Part shown: in pieces, positions 16,811 to 25,448 of the stretch
How the letters are laid out: the number at the start of each line of letters is the position of its first letter
Position numbering within the stretch: the first letter of the stretch is position 1
NCBI RefSeq assembly: GCF_013393905.1
Contig: NZ_CP040272.1
Location: 5,266,001-5,330,000, forward strand
Reading direction: 5' to 3'
DNA length: 64,000 nucleotides
Source: Nostoc sp. C052
GTDB lineage: Bacteria > Cyanobacteriota > Cyanobacteriia > Cyanobacteriales > Nostocaceae
The notes under the pieces: model-generated
What the model was told of the DNA's origin: nothing
The model's input: only the letters and a program-made list of their open reading frames with translations
Database searches by the model: none
Program-made: the position numbers and the translations under genes

Positions 16811-19135
16811 TCACTCTACCCTTTGTAACTGCGCTACTCTTGGGTCAACAATTTTTTGTCCCAAACTGGCAAATTTAATTGCTACAGACATCTTACTACC
16901 CGTTCCGAAAACATGAGTAATTTCACCAAGACCAAAGGTTTTATGCAACACTCTATCGCCTACTTGCCAATTCTGTGTTGTGTCTTGTTTCCCATTGGGA
17001 GTAGAGGCAGTTTTGGTATAACTTTGACGACTCGCGCGTTTTGTAGATATTAATTCTTCTGGCAATTCGTCGAGAAATTGCGATCGCATCGCAGGTTCAC
17101 GAGAACCATACAAACGGCGTTCCCGCGCGTGTGATAAAAATAACCTCTCTTGGGCGCGAGTAATCCCCACATAACACAAGCGGCGTTCTTCTTCCAAAGA
17201 TGCGGGATCGCCAAGCGATCGGTAGCCGGGAAATAACCCTTGTTCTAATCCCACCAAAAATACTACGGGAAATTCCAAACCTTTGGAAGCGTGCAAAGTC
17301 ATCAAAGAAACGGCTGTCTGTCCTTCTTTTAAATTATCCAAATCGGAACTGAGGGCAGCACTACTCAGAAAGTCTTGTAGGGAAACCTCTTCGTTCTCTT
17401 CTTGAAATTGCAGCGCAGCATTATAAAGTTCCTGGACGTTTTGTACCCGGTCTGTGGCTTCATCTGTGCCTTGACTCATCAAGTCTTGAACGTAACCAGA
17501 ATCTTCTAATATCCCTTGCAAAACCTCAGTTACGGGAAGCGTGCCGATTTGTGCTTGCCAACGGCTAATCATTGCGGCAAAGCTATTTACAGCTTTTGTC
17601 GCCCGTCCAGCTAATGTATTAACTGATGTTTCATCACTGAGTATTTCCCATAGAGTTGTCCCTAATTGTTGGGAGGCGTTCATCAAAGCATCAATAGTGG
17701 TTTTGCCAACTCCTCGGCGGGGAGTATTGATCACTCGTAATAAACTGACTGTATCAGAGGGGTTAGCGATCGCTCTTAAATATGCAATCACATCTTTAAT
17801 TTCTTTGCGATCGTAAAACCTCATTCCCCCCACAACTGTGTAAGGAATTTGATATTTCACCAACAATTCTTCAAAGGGGCGAGATTGAGCATTTGTCCGA
17901 TAAAGTATGGCAAAACTACCCCAGTTTAACTCTGGATTTTGGTTTTCTAAAGTGCTAATTTGATTAATTACAAATGCCGCTTCTGCAAGTTCTTCATCGG
18001 CTTTATGACAAGTAATCTGTTCACCCGGCCCCCGTGTTGCTTTCAGGATTTTGTCAATCCGTTGGGTGTTATTTTCAATTAATTCATTAGCCGCTTGTAA
18101 AATGTTTTCACAAGAACGATAGTTTTCTTCCAGCTTAACCATCGTTCGGGTGTCATCATCTACCAAACCATCGCCAAAGTCTTCTTGAAATCCTAGCAAG
18201 ATGGTGAAATCTGCCATCCGAAAGCTGTAAATTGATTGGTCTGCATCACCGACAACAAAAACTGAGCGATTTTCCCATTGCCATTCGCTCTTTTTAGTTT
18301 CGCCATTAGTAACTAATAAATTAATCAGTTGATACTGAGTGCGGTTAGTATCCTGATATTCATCTACGAGTATATGACGAAATTTGCGATGCCAGTAACC
18401 TAATACCTGCTCATTTTGTTGAAATAATCTAGTTGGCACAAGAATTAGATCGTCAAAGTCAAGAGCATTATTTTCTGCTAGCTTATCTTGATATAAATTG
18501 TAAACTTGGGCTATCACCCGTCCGCGATAGTTAGGTTGTTCTTGCTCAAATTCTTGGGGTGATAAACCTTGGTTTTTAGCATTACTAATAGCGTAGCGAA
18601 CAGACCGAGCGTCAAACTTCTTATCGTCTAAGTTTAGTTGTTTATTAACGATTTCTTTGATCAGAGTCATCACATCCGACTCATCAAAGATAGAGAAATT
18701 GCGATTCCACTTGCGTCCTTTTTCGTCTACATATTTTTCAATATCAAAACGGAGAATGCGAGAAAAGAGACTATGGAAAGTGCCACACCATAAGTCTTTG
18801 ATCGTATTTTTGTAAACTTGCGATCGCAGTAGCGTTTGTTGATATTCTGTCAACAAATCAAAACGCTGGCCGTGTTGCTTCATCGCCAGTTGTTCAGCGA
18901 ACAGCCGTTGAATCCGTTCTTTCATCTCCCGCGCGGCTTTGTTGGTAAAAGTAACCGCCAGGATATGTTCTGGATCAACGCGGTGTTTCAGAATCAGATT
19001 TGCAATACGATAAGTGAGCGCTCGTGTTTTACCGGAACCTGCGCCAGCAACAACTAGCAACGGGCCGCAGTAATGTTCGACAGCTTGACGTTGGCTAGGG
19101 TTAAGGTGACTGAGAAAGTCAAGGGTTGTTGTCAT
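16811..19135 (-). CDS. pcrA: DNA helicase PcrA/UvrD (superfamily 1A)
   Basis: A 3'-5' helicase for repair and replication-fork maintenance. From the ATG at 19135 it has 774 residues. The SF1 motifs are in order: Walker A GAGSGKT (31-37), DEYQDTN (about 256), GDADQSIYSFR, LEENYRS, the MTLHASKGLEF block, and CYVGITRA. The C-terminal GDRVLHKTFGLGEI segment is the Tudor-like, RNA polymerase-contacting domain typical of PcrA. The frame continues upstream to 19210, but the extra 25 residues (MTPGVGVASTSAA...) come from a repeat (CTGGCTACGCCTACGCC), so the start at MTTTLDFL is preferred. A hairpin terminator follows the stop. Confidence 0.95.
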   Translation of the reverse strand: MTTTLDFLSHLNPSQRQAVEHYCGPLLVVAGAGSGKTRALTYRIANLILKHRVDPEHILAVTFTNKAAREMKERIQRLFAEQLAMKQHGQRFDLLTEYQQTLLRSQVYKNTIKDLWCGTFHSLFSRILRFDIEKYVDEKGRKWNRNFSIFDESDVMTLIKEIVNKQLNLDDKKFDARSVRYAISNAKNQGLSPQEFEQEQPNYRGRVIAQVYNLYQDKLAENNALDFDDLILVPTRLFQQNEQVLGYWHRKFRHILVDEYQDTNRTQYQLINLLVTNGETKKSEWQWENRSVFVVGDADQSIYSFRMADFTILLGFQEDFGDGLVDDDTRTMVKLEENYRSCENILQAANELIENNTQRIDKILKATRGPGEQITCHKADEELAEAAFVINQISTLENQNPELNWGSFAILYRTNAQSRPFEELLVKYQIPYTVVGGMRFYDRKEIKDVIAYLRAIANPSDTVSLLRVINTPRRGVGKTTIDALMNASQQLGTTLWEILSDETSVNTLAGRATKAVNSFAAMISRWQAQIGTLPVTEVLQGILEDSGYVQDLMSQGTDEATDRVQNVQELYNAALQFQEENEEVSLQDFLSSAALSSDLDNLKEGQTAVSLMTLHASKGLEFPVVFLVGLEQGLFPGYRSLGDPASLEEERRLCYVGITRAQERLFLSHARERRLYGSREPAMRSQFLDELPEELISTKRASRQSYTKTASTPNGKQDTTQNWQVGDRVLHKTFGLGEITHVFGTGSKMSVAIKFASLGQKIVDPRVAQLQRVE

Positions 19136-19359
19136 AGATGTGAAAAAGCGATGTCTCCGAAGATCACTGAGCGCAGCCGAAGTGCTGGCTACGCCTACGC
19201 CTGGGGTCACATCAATAGAAAGTCGCTATTGCCCAGATTACAACATCCTAACGAAACTTGGTCAATAAAGATTGTGTGGCAATCTTCTCAACCAGAATGG
19301 TACTGTATCATGATTTATGTAGAAGTAAGAATAGCCGTATTCAGACAGTTGCTTTCATC
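19136..19359. other. pcrA upstream region with CGCCTACGCC repeat
   Basis: This stretch holds the pcrA 5' region and a repeat copy (about 19147-19205, GCTACGCCTACGCCTGGGG). No gene is seen. Confidence 0.4.
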
Positions 19360-19506
19360 AACAGTTTAAGAGTTTTAAAGCGTCCTGATAAAGATTGGGG
19401 ACTAACTGACTGTATTAGCTTTGCGGTGATGACACAGGAGGGGATTACTCAAGCTCTTACATCTGATCGGCATTTTGAGCAAGCAGGATTTACAAAACTG
19501 TTGTCA
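19360..19506 (+). pseudogene. Remnant of a VapC-type PIN toxin (C-terminal part)
   Basis: An in-frame segment from 19381 to 19503 reads RPDKDWGLTDCISFAVMTQE and continues GITQALTSDRHFEQAGFTKLL. This is the characteristic C-terminal half of PIN-domain VapC toxins, with the conserved SLTDCISF-like motif and the Asp of SDRHF. The N-terminal half with the first catalytic Asp is missing, and no antitoxin gene is present. The frame runs past the normal end of the family for 29 more codons. It is best read as a decayed toxin gene. Confidence 0.65.
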
Positions 19507-19695
19507 ATCAAAAAATACTGGAATTTAGACAAAGTTTGTGTTGTGGCAATTCATAATTGCTATGACAATACGTTAACTTTTCTATGTAGATAAGTTAGCT
19601 ATGAGTTATTCCGGCGCGTTGTGTCGTAAAATCAGCCACGGGGAATCAAACATAAAAAGATGGTAGGCAAGCTCTAACTTGTTCTGTTGTCAACA

Positions 19696-19723
19696 TTAGG
19701 GGCAATTAATAAATTGCCCCTAA
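19696..19723. terminator. Perfect hairpin TTAGGGGCAATT/AATTGCCCCTAA
   Basis: A 12-bp perfect stem with a 4-nt loop, followed by TGATTTTC. It can end transcription entering from the left before sbtA. A further small hairpin (GGGACATGAGAATGTTCCC, about 19736-19754) is next to it. The remainder up to 19949 should contain the sbtA promoter. Confidence 0.5.
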
Positions 19724-19949
19724 TGATTTTCGTGGGGACATGAGAATGTTCCCTAGCCCGTGGTTTATTTGCTTGTAAAACGCTGTACATACCCAACTGA
19801 GAGTATAGTCACCAATCGGGCTATGCACTCCTTGAGTACCCAATTGACATTAGGTAACAATACACGATACATCATCATTGAACCGTTAAATTTTTAAAGA
19901 TGAAAAATTTCTTTAATTGCAGGTTTTACCAGTATAAAGAGGGGTGGAT

Positions 19950-20918
19950 ATGGATTTTAGCTTAATTGTATCCAACATTTTGAATCCGCCAATCTTGTTT
20001 TTCTTTTTAGGCATGACTGCTGTTTTTGTCAAGTCTGATTTGGAAATTCCCCCACCAGTACCCAAACTCCTTTCGTTGTATTTGCTGTTTGCAATTGGTT
20101 TTAAAGGAGGAGTAGAACTAATCAAAAGCGGACTGAATCAGGAAGTAATTCTAACACTCCTGGCAGCAATGTTGATGGCTTGTTTTGTTCCAATTTACAC
20201 CTTTTTTATTCTGAAGTGGAAACTGGATACTTACGATGCTGCGGCGATCGCAGCAACCTACGGTTCTATCAGTGCCGTCACTTTCATCACTGCCGGCGCT
20301 TTTCTGACTGAGCTTGGTATTCACTATGATGGTTACATGGTAGCAGCTCTGGCCCTGATGGAATCTCCGGCGATCATTGTTGGTCTAATTTTGGTGAGTA
20401 TATTCACCGCCGATGAAAAGCGAGAGTTTGCTTGGTCGGAAGTTTTGCAAGAAGCATTTCTTAATAGTTCAGTTTTTCTACTAGTCGGTAGCCTCTTAAT
20501 CGGTGTCTTGACAGGAGAACGTGGTTGGCACGTATTAGAACCCTTTACTCAAGGGTTGTTTTATGGCATTCTCACCTTCTTTTTATTGGATATGGGATTG
20601 GTGGCTGCCAGAAGAATTAAAGACTTGCAAAAAACCGGAGTTTTCCTGATTTTATTTGCCATACTAATTCCAATACTCAATGCAGGCATTGGGTTAGCGA
20701 TCGCCAAATTCATCGGTATGCCTCAGGGAAATTCGCTGTTATTCGCTGTATTGTGTGCCAGCGCTTCTTACATTGCTGTGCCGGCGGCGATGCGGATGAC
20801 TGTTCCCGAAGCAAATCCCAGCCTATATGTTTCTACCGCTCTAGCAGTCACATTTCCGTTCAATATTATTGTGGGAATTCCGTTATATCTCTACGGAATT
20901 AACCTATTCTGGAGGTAA
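19950..20918 (+). CDS. sbtA: Sodium-dependent bicarbonate transporter SbtA
   Basis: High-affinity Na+/HCO3- symporter of the CO2-concentrating mechanism, in the plasma membrane. It has 322 residues and about ten hydrophobic segments. I recognise the family by the N-terminus (DFSLIVSNILNPPILFFFLG), the region AAIAATYGSISAVTFITA, and the C-terminal repeat SYIAVPAAMRM with YVSTALAVTFPFNI. It is shorter than Synechocystis SbtA (about 370), mainly in the cytoplasmic loop between the two halves. The ATG at 19950 has an AAAGAGGGG ribosome site 6 nt upstream; a GTG at 19944 lies inside that site. The stop is 4 bp before sbtB, and the sbtB ribosome site GGAGG overlaps the sbtA end. It is probably induced at low inorganic carbon. 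Confidence 0.93.
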   Translation: MDFSLIVSNILNPPILFFFLGMTAVFVKSDLEIPPPVPKLLSLYLLFAIGFKGGVELIKSGLNQEVILTLLAAMLMACFVPIYTFFILKWKLDTYDAAAIAATYGSISAVTFITAGAFLTELGIHYDGYMVAALALMESPAIIVGLILVSIFTADEKREFAWSEVLQEAFLNSSVFLLVGSLLIGVLTGERGWHVLEPFTQGLFYGILTFFLLDMGLVAARRIKDLQKTGVFLILFAILIPILNAGIGLAIAKFIGMPQGNSLLFAVLCASASYIAVPAAMRMTVPEANPSLYVSTALAVTFPFNIIVGIPLYLYGINLFWR

Positions 20919-20922
20919 TAAT

Positions 20923-21234
20923 ATGCACGTAGTTAAAAAGATAGAAATTATCGCCAACTCCTTTGAACTTGCCAAAATTTTAGAGAGTTTAGACAAGTCG
21001 GGTGTACATAGCCATGCCGTCATTAGAAATGTTGTTGGTAAAGGATTACGAGGAACGACAGAAGATTTAGACATGACCATGCTTGATAATGTTTACATCC
21101 TCGCATTTTGTATGCCAGAAGAACTCAAGCGTGTTGTCGAAAATATCAGACCACTCCTGAATAAATTCGGAGGTACTTGTTACGTTTCCGATGTGATGGA
21201 AATTCGCTCTGTCAGATGTATTGCGTCTCTGTAA
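20923..21234 (+). CDS. sbtB: PII-like regulator SbtB
   Basis: A trimeric PII-like protein that binds adenine nucleotides, including cAMP in studied homologues, and inhibits SbtA in the dark. It has 103 residues. The ferredoxin-like fold is evident (VVKKIEIIANSFELAKILES ... GVHSHAVIRNVVGKGLRG ... VYILAFCMPEEL). The T-loop region is GKGLRGTTEDLDMT. The C-terminus ends VRCIASL, so it lacks the CGPxGC redox R-loop seen at the end of some SbtB proteins. This suggests nucleotide-only control. The start ATG at 20923 has the strong ribosome site GGAGG (20911-20915). A longer frame from 20869 would overlap sbtA and is rejected. Confidence 0.93.
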   Translation: MHVVKKIEIIANSFELAKILESLDKSGVHSHAVIRNVVGKGLRGTTEDLDMTMLDNVYILAFCMPEELKRVVENIRPLLNKFGGTCYVSDVMEIRSVRCIASL

Positions 21235-21250
21235 GAGAGTTATAAATTCA

Positions 21251-21964
21251 ATGAAAAATTTCATAGAACGTCGTGACTTTTTGAAGTTAGGAATGACCGG
21301 GGCATTTGGGATGATGCTATCTGCCAGCGATTTACTCTGGCGGGTAGAACAGGCGAAAGCTGCCGAAATCCCCTCAAGTTCCCCTGAATCCCTCAGCCCC
21401 GATGCAGCCTTGCAAAAGCTGATAGAGGGAAATCAGCGATTTGTCGATCATCATCCTCAATACCCCGATCAATCTGCGCTGCGGTTGCAGGAAGTTGCTC
21501 AAGCTCAACATCCATTTGCCACTATTCTCAGTTGTGCGGATTCACGAGTCCCCGCAGAAATTGTTTTTGATCAGGGTATTGGGGACATCTTTGATGTGCG
21601 GATTGCCGGAAATATTGCCACACATGAAGCGATCGGTAGTATTGAATATGCAGTTGTCTTATTAGGTTCTCCGCTGCTGATGGTGATGGGCCATGAGCGT
21701 TGTGGGGCTGTTACCGCCGCTGTCCAAAACGAATCGTTACTAGGTGATATTAGTAGTTTTGTGAAGGCAATTAAGCCAGCTGTAGAAAAGGTCAAGAGTC
21801 AGCCGGGTGATGCGGTTGAAAATGCTGTGGTGGCAAATGTGCAATATCAAATTGAACGGTTGAAGCACTCAAAGCTTTTAACTAAGCAGGTGGAGTCGGG
21901 CAAATTGAAAATTGTCGGCGGTCGTTACGATTTGGATACAGGGAGAGTGACTATTATTACTTAG
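21251..21964 (+). CDS. Exported beta-class carbonic anhydrase (EcaB-like)
   Basis: Zinc enzyme that interconverts CO2 and bicarbonate. It has 237 residues. The N-terminus has a twin-arginine-type export signal (RRDFLKLGMTG, then a hydrophobic stretch to about residue 35), so it should act in the periplasm or at the outer face of a membrane. Beta-CA zinc ligands and the gating Asp are present: CADSR (Cys about 95, Asp about 97), HERCG (His about 148, Cys about 151). It follows sbtB by 16 bp on the same strand, giving an sbtA-sbtB-CA operon that couples bicarbonate uptake with CO2/HCO3- exchange outside the cytoplasm. The EcaB match is by recall; the operon link is direct. Confidence 0.92.
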   Translation: MKNFIERRDFLKLGMTGAFGMMLSASDLLWRVEQAKAAEIPSSSPESLSPDAALQKLIEGNQRFVDHHPQYPDQSALRLQEVAQAQHPFATILSCADSRVPAEIVFDQGIGDIFDVRIAGNIATHEAIGSIEYAVVLLGSPLLMVMGHERCGAVTAAVQNESLLGDISSFVKAIKPAVEKVKSQPGDAVENAVVANVQYQIERLKHSKLLTKQVESGKLKIVGGRYDLDTGRVTIIT

Positions 21965-22082
21965 TTGAGCAAACATCAAATTTTAGACAGTGGCGATCGC
22001 TTTTTGTTTACCGTGAGGGATAGGGGCGATCGCGCCTGTAGAATGTGAGATATTCTGTCTAGCGATCGCACTTCCACTCAAT

Positions 22083-23807
22083 TCAATCCTGCACAGTCAT
22101 TGGCAGACGAATAGTAAAAGTAGAGCCAATTCCTGGCTGACTTTTGACAATAATTTCACCACCCATCATCTGGCAAAAGTGGCGACTAATTGCTAACCCC
22201 AGTCCCGTACCTCCATACTTTTTCGTAGTCGAGGTATCACCTTGAGTAAAAGGTTGAAATAGCTGCTGCTGTTGACGGTGAGACATACCTATACCTGTGT
22301 CGGTCACGGTAAAAGTAATCATACCCAAAGGAGCATCCAATCGTACTTCATCCTTTTCTCTGTTGACTGTCAGCGTCACCTTGCCGTTTGTAGTGAATTT
22401 ACTGGCGTTGCTGAGTAAGTTTAACAATACCTGCCGCATTCTAGTTTGATCGGCGTACATTGTGCCAAGTTGTTCGTCAAAATCCACTTCTAAAACATTG
22501 GCATTTTTTTCGATAGCTGGTTTGACTGTGAGGACAATATTATGAATCAGCGTCGCAATCTCGAATGTCTCTGGATAGAGGGTCATTTTCCCCGCTTCAA
22601 TTTTTGACAAGTCGAGGATTTCGTTAATCAGGTGTAGTAAATGCTTACCAGCAGCGTTAATTGTTTCTAAGTCTGTGATAAAGTCTGCCGATAAACCAAG
22701 ATCGGTAGCGTCGTCTTCTAGTAGTTGGCTTAAGCCAATGACAGCATTTAATGGTGTGCGTAATTCGTGGCTGACATTGGCTAAAAATACGCTTTTTGCC
22801 TTGCTAGCAGCTTCAGCTAGTTCTTTAGCTTGTTGTAGTTCTTTTGTTCGCTCAGATACTCGCTCAATCAAACGATTTAGAGATTTGGCAAGTAACCCAA
22901 TTTCATCTTCAGTGGTGACAGGCGCTCGTAAATCGAAATTATGTTTCCTGGCAACTTGTTCAGCTACTTGGGTTACAGTGATCACTGGTTCTGCGATCGC
23001 TCGACTGGTACGCCAAGCGACAATGGCTGCGATCGCTACCGAAACAAGCATACTCAAGATCACGATGAATCGCTCAACTATTTTTGCTTCCTCAACGGCT
23101 TTTTGCCTTTCTTGCTCTTGATCTTCAGCAGTTTGCAAGATGTTAGTTAAGTTTTGCGAAAGCTGATCTAGCCGCATGGCTGTTTCACCACGCATAATTG
23201 TTAATAACTGCGATCGGGCAGAGTTAATCTGCTGAGGCTGAACTTTTTTGGAGTCAATTTTCTGTAATACTACTTCTATCTGGTCAACGTAGGCTTTTAA
23301 ATTATTCTTGTAATCTAGCAATAACGTCTGTAAAGTCGAACTTGTTGCTGCTAGTCTTTTAGGTTTACTATCGATAAATCCGCCAATTTTTGACTCTAGT
23401 TGCTTGGCTTTTTCAACATTCTTCAGAAAATCAGCTTTTTTACTTTGCAGTTGTTGTGAATTTTCTAATACAGCCACTAGGTTAGAGCTATGTAATTGTG
23501 CCCCGACTACTGCATCTTTATAATTACTCAGTAGTTGCCCTTGTTCATAAGCTTGATTGAATTGTCTAACTTCCTTTCCCCGGTAGTAATTAGCAATCAC
23601 TAACCCAGTCAGTGAGCCAAAAAAGCCAATTCCGATAGCGACAAAGTACCCATAGCCAATTTTTTGATGGATGCGCCAAGAACTAGCTTTGAGTTTCCCT
23701 CGTGAGGGAAATTCTATAGTTGGGAGTTCGTCTGTCGATTGCTCTTCGGCTGACACTTTTTTGCTTTCTGAACTGCTGTCAATAGGGGTTGGCTTTTGAG
23801 TTGGCAT
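22083..23807 (-). CDS. Membrane sensor histidine kinase (HAMP-HisKA-HATPase)
   Basis: A 574-residue sensor. A first membrane helix is at about 51-75 and a second at about 240-262. Between them is a helical extracytoplasmic sensor with coiled-coil character. Then come HAMP (about 265-318), HisKA with the phosphoacceptor in SHELRTPLNAVIG (His about 345), and a complete HATPase: N-box LLNLLSNASKFT, G1 DTGIGM, G2 YGGTGLGLAI. No receiver domain is attached and no response regulator is adjacent, so the partner is unknown. The start ATG has a GGAGG site 8 nt upstream (plus-strand CCTCC, 23816-23820). It is convergent with the carbonic anhydrase gene. Confidence 0.93.
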   Translation of the reverse strand: MPTQKPTPIDSSSESKKVSAEEQSTDELPTIEFPSRGKLKASSWRIHQKIGYGYFVAIGIGFFGSLTGLVIANYYRGKEVRQFNQAYEQGQLLSNYKDAVVGAQLHSSNLVAVLENSQQLQSKKADFLKNVEKAKQLESKIGGFIDSKPKRLAATSSTLQTLLLDYKNNLKAYVDQIEVVLQKIDSKKVQPQQINSARSQLLTIMRGETAMRLDQLSQNLTNILQTAEDQEQERQKAVEEAKIVERFIVILSMLVSVAIAAIVAWRTSRAIAEPVITVTQVAEQVARKHNFDLRAPVTTEDEIGLLAKSLNRLIERVSERTKELQQAKELAEAASKAKSVFLANVSHELRTPLNAVIGLSQLLEDDATDLGLSADFITDLETINAAGKHLLHLINEILDLSKIEAGKMTLYPETFEIATLIHNIVLTVKPAIEKNANVLEVDFDEQLGTMYADQTRMRQVLLNLLSNASKFTTNGKVTLTVNREKDEVRLDAPLGMITFTVTDTGIGMSHRQQQQLFQPFTQGDTSTTKKYGGTGLGLAISRHFCQMMGGEIIVKSQPGIGSTFTIRLPMTVQD

Positions 23808-24781
23808 TTCTCAAACCTCCTTGCCTTCCCACAAAAATAATCAAATTAGTCTAGCTTGTGCAAACACTTCAATTTAGTCATTAACATCTACATTATCTTC
23901 TTTTATCGCAATAGAAAATCATTGCTTACTAGATAATTAGCATAGCCTGATATTGTACGAGTATTTTTTGCAGCTTCTTTACTAAGTAAAATTGCTATGA
24001 CAAACAGAATTTAATTTTGTCAGGAGCAACGATATAGTTTTCTACACTAAAGACCTGTCTAAGAGCCTCTTCTCTTTACCATACTACTTTCCTCAATATG
24101 CTGGTTGATAGCAATGAATTTTTGCGATCACCTACGCCATTACTCTACCTTACTGCTTCCTTATAAAATTAATACAATCAGGAAAAAAACAAAAGTTTGA
24201 TAATTGTTGGATATTGGGCATTGGGCATTAGTTATTTCTTCCCTGCTCTTCTGCTCCCGTGCTTCCCTACCCAGGCACACATATCATAAAATAGTTCAAA
24301 TGTCTAGTATCTGTGAACACACAAAAACTTTTATTACGTATTAATATCAATACGAATAGGTTAATTGACGAACCCAGCTTAAGATAGCTTTAATATCAGA
24401 TAAAATCGGCTTCTAGGCTTATATAAATGAGAGGTGGACTTTTTTTTGCATGATTTGTACTTAGATTTAGTACGATTATGAGCAAATGACACGGAATGGG
24501 ATAATCACAACTTGAGGATTCCAGTTGATTCCAAAAAATAGAACTCAGGAAGTTGATTATAATACATCCTACTGCCTTCTGAGTTCTATCCTCCTACTGA
24601 CTATCTACCTTGTAGTTGATGCAGTAGATATTAAGGGGCAATTATGGTTATAGGACACTAAAACCCTTTTGTGCCCTTCATCCAATTGTACTGATGCACT
24701 TGTGCATTACCTAATCAACACCTTTTTGGTTGTAATTATCCAGATTAGAAAAACTCAACTGTCAAATTAATAGGAGTGAAA
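23808..24781. other. Spacer between kinase and CAAD gene
   Basis: No gene is supported. It has a GGGCATTGGGCATT stretch with CTGCTC-type repeats (about 24215-24270). At 24541-24593, ATAGAACTCAG...CTGAGTTCTAT forms a hairpin with a long loop. A possible promoter of the CAAD gene lies towards 24700. The CAAD ribosome site AGGAG is at 24772-24776. Confidence 0.4.
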
Positions 24782-25219
24782 ATGCCAGAACAAGAATTTA
24801 CCGAAACCGCATCCAAAGACACTACAGTGGCAGAGATCAACACCCAAGCGGGAACCATTACCAAACTTCAGCCTCCTGCACAGTCTCAAGACGAATGGCT
24901 AAAATACGGGGAGCAAATTTCTACCTTTTTAGCAACATTGCCAGAATACGTGGGAGGCTTCTTCAATCAATATAAGCAACCCCTGGTAACAGTTGGTTTA
25001 ATTGTGGGATCAATTGTTGCCGTTAAAGTTCTCTTGGCAATATTAGATGCTTTGAATGATATTCCTTTGGTAGCCCCTACTTTCGAGTTGATCGGTATTG
25101 GTTACTCTGCCTGGTTTGTTTACCGCTATTTACTCAAAGCTTCAACCAGGAAAGAGTTAACTAGTGAAATCACCACTCTTAAATCACAAGTTGTCGGTAA
25201 ACAAATTCCAGAAGCTTAA
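24782..25219 (+). CDS. CAAD-domain (CURT1-like) membrane protein
   Basis: A 145-residue protein with a soluble, acidic N-terminus, an amphipathic helix (EWLKYGEQISTFLATLPEYV) and two hydrophobic helices (about residues 75-95 and 102-120), then a charged C-terminal helix. This is the CAAD (cyanobacterial aminoacyl-tRNA synthetase appended domain) architecture, homologous to plant CURT1 thylakoid-curvature proteins. As a free-standing version it probably shapes or anchors to thylakoid membranes. The ATG at 24782 has AGGAG 5 nt upstream; a GTG at 24776 overlaps that site. Confidence 0.87.
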   Translation: MPEQEFTETASKDTTVAEINTQAGTITKLQPPAQSQDEWLKYGEQISTFLATLPEYVGGFFNQYKQPLVTVGLIVGSIVAVKVLLAILDALNDIPLVAPTFELIGIGYSAWFVYRYLLKASTRKELTSEITTLKSQVVGKQIPEA

Positions 25220-25297
25220 TATCTAATTATCGCTTCTCTATGAGACTCTACGCGTAGCTTACTTCTGTGTAAGAGTACGCCCTAATTCCAAATTAGC

Positions 25298-25332
25298 GAA
25301 GCCTAAACGTCGTAAATAGGCGTTCAGGCTTC
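25298..25332 (+). terminator. Possible terminator hairpin after the CAAD gene
   Basis: GAAGCCTAAACG and CGTTCAGGCTTC pair with one mismatch. The position about 80 bp after the stop fits, but only TCTCAAAA follows instead of a T tract. Confidence 0.4.
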
Positions 25333-25448
25333 TCTCAAAATGACCTACTAAATTCATTAACGATTCGTATATAACTCGCTCCTTCTGCCCTTGCTTTAAT
25401 TACGAATTATGTAGCTTGCTTCTCGCCGGAGGCGATTATTACGAATTA

